From positions 1 to 5,034 of the forward strand of contig JADQBO010000442.1 of assembly GCA_016278585.1 (NCBI GenBank): a DNA stretch of 5,034 nucleotides. Reading direction: 5' to 3'. The notes below the pieces were generated by a model. It was not told the DNA's origin. It did no database searches and saw only the letters and a list, made by a program, of their open reading frames with translations. A program made the translations under genes and the position numbers. This DNA is from Desulfosporosinus sp. (GTDB taxonomy: Bacteria; Bacillota; Desulfitobacteriia; Desulfitobacteriales; Desulfitobacteriaceae). This document shows, piece by piece, positions 1 through 5,034 of the stretch. Each line of letters starts with the position of its first letter. The stretch's first letter is position 1.

Positions 1-2
1 CC

Positions 3-131
3 AATCAGCGCGTAACCGCTTTTATTGTGGATGATTCAATGTACGAGAGAAATCGTATATTAGAATTGCAATGCTTTGATCGCAATTCTTGTAAAATCAT
101 TTCTTTCAACCTATTACTTATCTTTATATAA
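3..131 (+). pseudogene. Remnant of an IS4-type transposase (fragment)
   Basis: The plus-strand frame is open from the left edge to a TAA at 129-131 and gives 42 residues. The first 18 (3-56) include FIVDDS and MYERNR. From memory, these closely resemble the stretch around the first catalytic Asp of a family of IS4-like transposases common in Desulfosporosinus and Desulfitobacterium, which continue with a Ser-Lys-rich step, a 'DH' motif and a 'GFRMLTLGW'-like strand. Here the next residues, ELQCFDRNSCK and then ISFNLLLIF, look like a shortened and mutated version of that continuation, and a stop follows. The later DDE-domain residues are absent before cphA begins, so the element cannot encode an active enzyme at this site. 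The upstream part lies outside the window. The match was made by eye. The alternative is the natural C-terminus of an unrelated protein. Confidence 0.5.
62..89. repeat. Short perfect inverted repeat (8 bp arms, 12-base spacer)
   Basis: AGAATTGC at 62-69 is exactly complementary to GCAATTCT at 82-89, with 12 bases between the arms. It lies inside the transposase-like remnant and about 50 bases upstream of the proposed cphA -35 box. The stem is AT-rich and no T-run follows, so it is a poor terminator. It could be a protein-binding palindrome, an insertion-sequence feature or chance. No function can be assigned from the sequence. Confidence 0.3.
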
Positions 132-137
132 ATAATG

Positions 138-166
138 TTGTTAAATTCATACCACTGACTTATAGA
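138..166 (+). promoter_or_regulatory. Candidate sigma-A-type promoter of cphA
   Basis: TTGTTA at 138-143 and TATAGA at 161-166 are separated by exactly 17 bases. Each hexamer matches the vegetative consensus (TTGACA/TATAAT) at four of six positions. Transcription would start near 173, giving a leader of roughly 40 bases before the GTG start of cphA. The leader has no room for a riboswitch and I see none. I found no convincing sporulation-sigma motif here. The assignment rests on pattern and spacing only. Confidence 0.42.
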
Positions 167-196
167 ACGTTTCAACTTTATGACAGGCATACGGAT

Positions 197-203
197 GAGG
201 AGG
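197..203 (+). promoter_or_regulatory. Ribosome binding site that fixes the GTG start of cphA
   Basis: GAGGAGG lies 8 bases upstream of the GTG at 212-214. This strong Shine-Dalgarno match supports the non-ATG start. The protein then begins MKIISSKVF, as expected for the first strand of the CphA N domain. Confidence 0.8.
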
Positions 204-211
204 AAAACTAC

Positions 212-2824
212 GTGAAAATTATTAGTTCTAAAGTCTTTCCGGGCAGGAATATATATTCACACAAAAAGTGTATAAGGCTGAATCTAGATCTCGAAGGGTA
301 TAGTGAAGTTCCTAGCAAAGAGATTGACGGCTTTAATAAGAATTTAGTAGGTATGTTGCCAGAGCTTACAAAGCATAGATGTGGTATAGATGAAGATAGG
401 GGCTTTATTAAGAGACTTACAGAGGGAACTTACTTGGCACATGTTTCAGAACATATCATCATAGCACTCCACAATATGATTGGTGTAGAAATAAAATACG
501 GTAAAGCTAGGGAGATAGCCGGGGAGATGTATTATGTCATTTATCAATATGAATATAAGAATGCCGGGCTAGAGTGTGGAAATATTGCAGTTGACCTGAT
601 TAACTCGTTGATTAATAAAAGACAATTTAATTTAGACTTAAGGTTAACTAAGTTAAAGGGGATATTAGCGAATGAACAACTCGGTTTGAGTACACTTGAC
701 ATTTGTAATGAGGCAAAAAAAAGAGGACTCCCAATCCTTAGAATAGGCGAAGAAAGCATATTCCAAATAGGTTATGGAAAGTACTCAAAAACGATTCAAG
801 CAACCGTAGGCAGTGATACCAAGGAAATCGCTGTAAGTATTGCCCAGGATAAATTACTAACTAAGGGGCTACTAAACCTACATTGTATCCCAGTCGCCCG
901 TGGCTGGAAAGTTTCAAGTAAGCTTGATGCTATATTAGGTGCTGAGGATCTAGGTTATCCGGTAGTACTTAAACCCCAGTTCGGAAACCAAGGCAAAGGA
1001 GTTATCGCCAACATCAAAGATGATCTAGAGCTATGCATTGCTTATGATCGGTTAATGAGGGACTATAAAGATATTATGATTGAAAAACATATAAGTGGTA
1101 GTGACTATCGAGTATGCTGCGTATATGGTGATATCGTTGCTGTTTCCGAAAGAGTTCCTCCCTATATTATTGGAGATGGAATGAGTTCTATAGAAAATCT
1201 AATACAAACTATTAATAAAGATACTCGCCGAGGTGAAGGTCACGAAAAAGAATTAACCAAGATTAAGATTGATAATACACTTACTGACTATTTAAGAGAA
1301 AGAGATTATTCATTAACGTCTGTTCTTCCTAACGAAGAGAGGTTATATTTAAAAGATAATGCAAACTTATCAACCGGTGGTTTAGCTATAGATTGTACTG
1401 AGTTAATATGTCAAGAGAATATGGAACTATGCCAAAGGGCCGCCAGTGCCATTGGGCTGGATATTTGCGGAATAGACTTGCTGTGCCGGGATATTAGTAA
1501 ACCCCTTAATGAAGAAGGTGCAATTATAGAAATAAATGCTGCACCTGGTATTAGAATGCATCATAATCCTGGCAGCGGAAAGAAACGCAATGTTGCAGGG
1601 CATATCATTGATAAACTCTTTAACGATCCACCAGAAAATGTCCCGATAATAGCAGTAACCGGTACCAATGGGAAAACAACGACCACAAGACTCATTGAAC
1701 ACATACTTTCATCCGCCGGGTATACTGTGGGAATGACAACAACTAGTGGAATTTATATTAATGGAAAATGTATCTTTAGCGGTGATACCACAGGTCCTAA
1801 AAGCGCTTTAGCTGTCCTAATGAATAAGGATATAGATGCTGCAGTCCTGGAAACTGCCAGAGGGGGTATCATAAGAGAAGGACTGGCCTATGACGCTGCA
1901 GACATCGGAATCATCACAAACATAACTCAGGATCACCTCGGGATCGATGAGGTGGAAACTATGGAGGACTTGGCAAAGGTTAAAGCGTTAGTTGGGGAAG
2001 CGGTAAAGGAAGATGGCTATGTGGTCATTAATGGGGATGATAAGATGAGTCAGAGTATCTTGCACCGATTAAAGAGTGCTCATATTATCTTTTCTCACGA
2101 TAAAAACAATGAAATCCTCCAAACTAACCTTAGAAACGGCGGGTATGGAGTCTATGTTGATGAGGGTAATATAATAGTCCAGAAGGACTCTAATTCTGAA
2201 ACGATAATAGATATAAAAAGTATAGGCATTACTTTAAATGGTATTCTCAAATATAATGTTGAAAATGCGATGGCTGCCTGTGCAGCCGCCGTTGGACTAG
2301 GCATTGACCATAGTACCATTAAACAGGGTTTAATGTCTTTCTACTGCAATCAAAATCCCGGACGATTTAATATGTATTTTGTCAATAATAAAATGGTTAT
2401 CTTAGACTATGGTCATAATAAAGAAGGGTATAAATGTGTCTTAGAGGGACTTAAGTATATCGAACACCGTAAACTTATAGGAGTCATTGGAGTACCTGGA
2501 GATCGACCAGACAATGATATTGTTGAAGTGGGTGAATGTGCCGGAAACTATTTTGACTATATATTTATAAAAGAAGATACTGAGCTAAGAGATAGGGCTA
2601 AAGGCGAAGTCATAGATTTGTTGGAAAAAGGAGTCCTAGCCTCAAACTTTAACGGATTGAATGTTAGTAAAATTGCAGAGGAGACGGAGGCCTTTAAAGC
2701 AGCTTTAGAACTTGCAGAACCTGAGGATATTGTAATCGTCTTCTTTGAAAAGTCTGAACCTCTTATTAATATAATGCGAAGCAAAATTGACGAAATGAAA
2801 TCCGTGGCATTATCTGCTAAATAA
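212..2824 (+). CDS. cphA: Cyanophycin synthetase
   Basis: This 870-residue cytoplasmic enzyme makes cyanophycin by adding aspartate to the backbone and arginine to each side chain, using one ATP per step. Its length is typical of the family. Residues 1-160 form the N domain, with an HxxEH motif (H77, E80, H81) like the metal-dependent primer-making site of cyanobacterial CphA. Residues about 200-470 are the ATP-grasp half, which adds Asp: DKLLTK (213-218), LKPQFGNQGKGV (253-264), DYR (298-300), TGGLAID (388-394) and EINAAPGIRMH (440-450). Residues about 475-870 are the Mur-ligase half, which adds Arg: P-loop TGTNGKTTTT (483-492), ETARGG (547-552), NITQDHLG (570-577), NPGRFN (715-720) and DYGHN (732-736). 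No frameshift or missing motif is seen. The GTG start follows a strong ribosome binding site. No cyanophycinase gene adjoins it. Related Mur ligases are excluded by the N-domain, ATP-grasp and Mur order. Confidence 0.96.
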   Translation: MKIISSKVFPGRNIYSHKKCIRLNLDLEGYSEVPSKEIDGFNKNLVGMLPELTKHRCGIDEDRGFIKRLTEGTYLAHVSEHIIIALHNMIGVEIKYGKAREIAGEMYYVIYQYEYKNAGLECGNIAVDLINSLINKRQFNLDLRLTKLKGILANEQLGLSTLDICNEAKKRGLPILRIGEESIFQIGYGKYSKTIQATVGSDTKEIAVSIAQDKLLTKGLLNLHCIPVARGWKVSSKLDAILGAEDLGYPVVLKPQFGNQGKGVIANIKDDLELCIAYDRLMRDYKDIMIEKHISGSDYRVCCVYGDIVAVSERVPPYIIGDGMSSIENLIQTINKDTRRGEGHEKELTKIKIDNTLTDYLRERDYSLTSVLPNEERLYLKDNANLSTGGLAIDCTELICQENMELCQRAASAIGLDICGIDLLCRDISKPLNEEGAIIEINAAPGIRMHHNPGSGKKRNVAGHIIDKLFNDPPENVPIIAVTGTNGKTTTTRLIEHILSSAGYTVGMTTTSGIYINGKCIFSGDTTGPKSALAVLMNKDIDAAVLETARGGIIREGLAYDAADIGIITNITQDHLGIDEVETMEDLAKVKALVGEAVKEDGYVVINGDDKMSQSILHRLKSAHIIFSHDKNNEILQTNLRNGGYGVYVDEGNIIVQKDSNSETIIDIKSIGITLNGILKYNVENAMAACAAAVGLGIDHSTIKQGLMSFYCNQNPGRFNMYFVNNKMVILDYGHNKEGYKCVLEGLKYIEHRKLIGVIGVPGDRPDNDIVEVGECAGNYFDYIFIKEDTELRDRAKGEVIDLLEKGVLASNFNGLNVSKIAEETEAFKAALELAEPEDIVIVFFEKSEPLINIMRSKIDEMKSVALSAK

Positions 2825-2893
2825 ATCTTTAAGCCTACCACCATCTAGAAACAACTATTGAATAAAAATTTGGGAATAATAAGCTAAATAGTC

Positions 2894-2901
2894 AAAGGAG
2901 G
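2894..2901 (+). promoter_or_regulatory. Ribosome binding site of the small DUF3787-like gene
   Basis: AAAGGAGG is a perfect core Shine-Dalgarno sequence. It ends 4 bases before the ATG at 2906 and 7 bases before the next in-frame ATG at 2909. The longer spacing is the more usual one, so 2909 is preferred as the start. The site is the main evidence that the short reading frame is translated. Confidence 0.75.
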
Positions 2902-2908
2902 TTTTATG

Positions 2909-3082
2909 ATGACTGAAAATAAGTCAAAAGAAAAGTTCTTAGCAAATCCAATTGAACGGCATGACACGGCCGCTTGGCGGGGGCATATCGAAAGTGTTAA
3001 ACCCCAATCAAATGTCCCTATCCCTAGTGAAGAATCCGTGCATAATGCTAAGGAATGGGTAGATACAAATTCCTTATCTTAA
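2909..3082 (+). CDS. Small DUF3787-like protein, putative spore-associated protein
   Basis: This is a 57-residue protein, or 58 if translation starts at the ATG at 2906. It is hydrophilic and has no signal peptide, membrane segment or cysteine. The core reads KEKFLANPIERHDTAAW, then a Lys-Pro and Ile-Pro region (VKPQSNVPIPSEE), then NAKEWVDTN near the end. I recognise this pattern (PIExHxTAAW ... IP ... NAKEWVDxN) as that of DUF3787, a small family from Clostridia. At least one Clostridioides difficile member has, as I recall, been named a spore surface protein. The molecular function is unknown. The gene starts 84 bases after cphA on the same strand with no terminator between, and its TAA abuts the terminator hairpin. 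It therefore probably shares the cphA transcript. Family membership was judged from memory of the motif. Confidence 0.8.
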   Translation: MTENKSKEKFLANPIERHDTAAWRGHIESVKPQSNVPIPSEESVHNAKEWVDTNSLS

Positions 3083-3142
3083 AAAACTAAATAAAAATGA
3101 CTCCCGTTCAAATGAGGTACGGGAGTCATTTTATTTAGTTTT
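3083..3142. terminator. Bidirectional intrinsic terminator between the cphA unit and PFOR
   Basis: The left arm (3083-3107) and right arm (3119-3142) pair over 24 bp with a single bulged A in the left arm, around an 11-base loop (3108-3118). The tip of the stem is GC-rich (GACTCCCGT with ACGGGAGTC). The base is A/T-rich, so each strand ends in T-rich sequence: TTTTATTTAGTTTT on plus, and TTTTTATTTAGTTTTTT on minus if the two flanking A bases at 3081-3082 are counted. It begins at the stop codon of the small gene and lies 51 bases past the PFOR stop, so it can end both convergent transcripts. Confidence 0.9.
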
Positions 3143-3193
3143 AAATTCATTGGATCAAAAATTCAAGATCAGTATAAACGTCCTTAGAAGTTA

Positions 3194-5034
3194 TCAATAC
3201 TGCATGTCTGCATAACGCTTTAAAGTCTGATATTTATCTCGGGCGTGCCCCTCTGCTGCGTCGAACATCTCCTGGGCGACATCTGGAAATACGTTCATGA
3301 GAGAGGAATAACGGATTTCTCCTTTTAAGAAATCTTGAAAAGAAGCTGTCGGTTCTTTCGAATCGAGAATAAACGGGTTCTTGCCTAGATCTTTAAGACG
3401 GGGGTCATGTCGCCAAAGATGCCAGTATCCAGATTCTACTGCCTTTTTCTGTTCAAAGATACTTGTTCCCATACCGGATTTGATCCCATGGTTTACACAA
3501 GTAGCATAAGCAATGATGATAGACGGTCCACGGTAGCTTTCTGCTTCAGCAATCGCTTTAATCGTTTGATTCATATTGGCGCCCATGGCAATTTGAGCAA
3601 CATAGACATAGCCATAGGTGGTAGCCATAAGCCCTAAATCCTTTTTCCGGACTTTCTTCCCCGCGGCTGCAAATTTAGCGATGGCTGCAGTTTGAGTTGC
3701 CTTAGAGGCTTGTCCACCTGTGTTGGAGTAAACCTCGGTGTCCATGACTAAAATATTTACGTCGTCCCCACTGGCGATGACATGATCAATTCCATTATAA
3801 CCAATATCATAAGCAAAACCATCACCACCAAAAATCCATATAGAGGGCTTGATGAGGTAATCTTTCTTCTCCTTGATTTCGCGAAGAATTGGGCTGCCAG
3901 CGATATCTTCGCTTTTTATTGCCTCAAGTACTCGAGCAGAGGCTCTCTTTGAACCTTCTCCATCCTCCATGTTATCCAGCCATTCACGGAAGGTTTCTTT
4001 AAGGTTATCACTGATAGAACTCTCCAGACCCTGGTGCATTAGGTGAGCAAGTTTAGCTCGAATTTGCTTTGAACCGAGGTACATGCCATAGCCAAACTCA
4101 GCATTATCCTCAAAAAGTGGATTCATCCAGGCGGGTCCTTTACCTTCTGCATTAACCGTATAAGGAATAGAAGGTGCACTACCACCCCAGATAGAAGAGC
4201 AGCCTGTAGCGTTAGCAATTAACATACGGTCACCATATAACTGTGTAATAAGCCTAGCATAGGGTGTCTCACCACAACCCGGACAAGCTCCATTGAACTC
4301 AAGTAGCGGACGGGCAAATTGACTTCCTTTTAAGGTTTTAACATCCATGAGCTGGCGTTTTTCAGTGACGTTTTTAATAGCATATTCCCAGTTTTCTGAT
4401 TCCATTTCCATCTCATGGTCAGCTGGTTTCATAATAATTGCTTTACCTGGTGCGGGACAAACATCAGCACAGTTTGCACAGCCCGTACAATCAAGGGGTG
4501 CAACCTGAATACGATAGTGGTAACCTTCAAGCGCTTTGCCGATAGGTTTTTTAGTTTTAAAGGTATCCGGCGCTTTTTCAAGCTCGCTATCATCTAAGAG
4601 AAAGGGGCGAATGGTTGCATGAGGACAGACATAGGAACACTGATTACACTGAATACATTTATCGATTTGCCATTCCGGACAATAAACCGCAATTCCCCGT
4701 TTTTCATATCGCGTGGTGCTTAATGGAAAAGTACCATCTTCAACCCCTACAAAAGCACTGGTAGGTAGGTCTTCTCCTTCATGACGAGCCATAGGTCGTT
4801 GAATGGTTTTAACAAAGTCTGGCTCATCCTTAATGGGCATATCCTCATCAGGAACCTCAGCCCACGAAGCAGGAACTTCCACTTTATGTAAGGCTTCAAT
4901 TCCACGATCGACAGCCCTGTGATTCATTTCTACAATATTTGACCCTTTCTTGCCATAAACCTTCTGTATAGAGTTTTTCAGGTATTGAATAGCATCCTCG
5001 ACAGGGATAACATTGGCCAATTTAAAGAATGCAG
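3194..5034 (-). CDS. nifJ: Pyruvate:ferredoxin (flavodoxin) oxidoreductase, C-terminal half (partial)
   Basis: This cytoplasmic enzyme converts pyruvate and CoA to acetyl-CoA and CO2 and passes electrons to ferredoxin. The frame runs off the right edge. 612 residues of an enzyme that usually has about 1,170-1,200 are visible. A TTG at 5020 is not the start, since family-like sequence (AFFK before LANVIPVEDA) continues to the edge. Counting that TTG as residue 1: end of the gamma domain (1-90); EKR motif (106-108); two [4Fe-4S] ferredoxin motifs (C122, C125, C128, C132; C178, C181, C184, C188); catalytic thiamine-diphosphate domain (about 240-520). Proximal-cluster cysteines are C246, C249, C274 and C508. 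GGDGFAYDIG (398-407) and D427, T428, V430, N433 form the Mg-thiamine diphosphate site. C508 is followed by only 100 residues, so the C-terminal extension of Desulfovibrio africanus PFOR is absent. Fused domains exclude the four-subunit type. Confidence 0.95.
   Translation of the reverse strand, partial: AFFKLANVIPVEDAIQYLKNSIQKVYGKKGSNIVEMNHRAVDRGIEALHKVEVPASWAEVPDEDMPIKDEPDFVKTIQRPMARHEGEDLPTSAFVGVEDGTFPLSTTRYEKRGIAVYCPEWQIDKCIQCNQCSYVCPHATIRPFLLDDSELEKAPDTFKTKKPIGKALEGYHYRIQVAPLDCTGCANCADVCPAPGKAIIMKPADHEMEMESENWEYAIKNVTEKRQLMDVKTLKGSQFARPLLEFNGACPGCGETPYARLITQLYGDRMLIANATGCSSIWGGSAPSIPYTVNAEGKGPAWMNPLFEDNAEFGYGMYLGSKQIRAKLAHLMHQGLESSISDNLKETFREWLDNMEDGEGSKRASARVLEAIKSEDIAGSPILREIKEKKDYLIKPSIWIFGGDGFAYDIGYNGIDHVIASGDDVNILVMDTEVYSNTGGQASKATQTAAIAKFAAAGKKVRKKDLGLMATTYGYVYVAQIAMGANMNQTIKAIAEAESYRGPSIIIAYATCVNHGIKSGMGTSIFEQKKAVESGYWHLWRHDPRLKDLGKNPFILDSKEPTASFQDFLKGEIRYSSLMNVFPDVAQEMFDAAEGHARDKYQTLKRYADMQY

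Noticed and set aside
5..190. Minus-strand reading frame of 61 codons starting at 190
   Set aside because: No Shine-Dalgarno sequence precedes it, the composition looks like AT-rich noise, it overlaps the proposed cphA promoter, and the opposite strand carries the transposase-like frame.
544..759. Minus-strand frame of 71 codons inside cphA
   Set aside because: It is a shadow of the cphA coding frame, with no ribosome binding site or recognisable protein.
1427..1702. Minus-strand frame of 91 codons inside cphA
   Set aside because: It lies opposite the conserved ATP-grasp end and the start of the Mur-ligase domain. The conserved motifs on the plus strand explain the sequence.
2557..2844. Minus-strand frame of 95 codons over the 3' end of cphA
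   Set aside because: It overlaps the conserved end of the Mur-ligase domain and shows no features of its own.
2860..2890. Possible sporulation-sigma promoter (GAATA ... CTAAATA) before the small gene
   Set aside because: The -10 part matches only weakly, the spacing is 19 bases, and the start point would fall inside the ribosome binding site, so read-through from cphA is more likely.
3143..3193. GATC-flanked direct and inverted words between the terminator and the PFOR stop
   Set aside because: They are too short and too AT-rich to distinguish from chance. The stretch reads as ordinary 3' untranslated sequence of PFOR.
3407..3637. Plus-strand frame of 76 codons inside PFOR
   Set aside because: It lies opposite the thiamine-diphosphate domain of PFOR and is a coding shadow.
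4415..4597. Plus-strand frame of 60 codons inside PFOR
   Set aside because: It lies opposite the second ferredoxin motif of PFOR and has no ribosome binding site.
5018..5020. TTG on the minus strand as the start of a 608-residue short PFOR-like protein
   Set aside because: The frame stays open past it to the window edge with residues AFFK that fit the family. The two N-terminal domains needed for catalysis would be missing, so this is an internal Leu codon.

Overview
The window suggests an anaerobic, spore-forming Firmicute of the Clostridia. The DNA is AT-rich, ribosome binding sites are strong (GAGGAGG and AAAGGAGG), there is a single-chain pyruvate:ferredoxin oxidoreductase of the strict-anaerobe type, and there is a 57-residue protein resembling the clostridial DUF3787 spore-protein family. 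The overall flavour, including a transposase scrap of a type I associate with that group, fits Desulfosporosinus/Desulfitobacterium-like Peptococcaceae. That placement is inference, because no phylogenetic marker is present.

Layout. Bases 1-131 hold what looks like a decayed fragment of an IS4-type transposase on the plus strand. Bases 132-211 hold a plausible sigma-A-type promoter and a good Shine-Dalgarno site. Bases 212-2824 (+) encode a full-length cyanophycin synthetase (CphA) with all three expected domains. After an 84-base gap with no visible terminator, 2909-3082 (+) encodes the small DUF3787-like protein. A long, nearly perfect hairpin at 3083-3142 can terminate transcription from both sides. 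From 3194 to the right edge, the minus strand carries the last 612 residues of pyruvate:ferredoxin oxidoreductase (NifJ/PFOR). The rest of that gene lies beyond the window.

How the genes relate. cphA and the small gene read as one short transcription unit that ends at the shared hairpin. CphA makes the nitrogen reserve polymer multi-L-arginyl-poly-L-aspartate, and the small protein belongs, as far as I can recognise it, to a spore-associated family. The pair therefore hints at cyanophycin use around sporulation. No cyanophycinase, dipeptide hydrolase or arginine-supply gene is in view. PFOR is a convergent neighbour in central carbon metabolism (pyruvate to acetyl-CoA with reduction of ferredoxin) and has no evident functional tie to cphA. 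I see no clearly unknown system here. The most useful leads are the cphA/spore-protein pairing, the retained primer-making site in the CphA N domain, and the insertion-sequence remnant just upstream of the cphA promoter.
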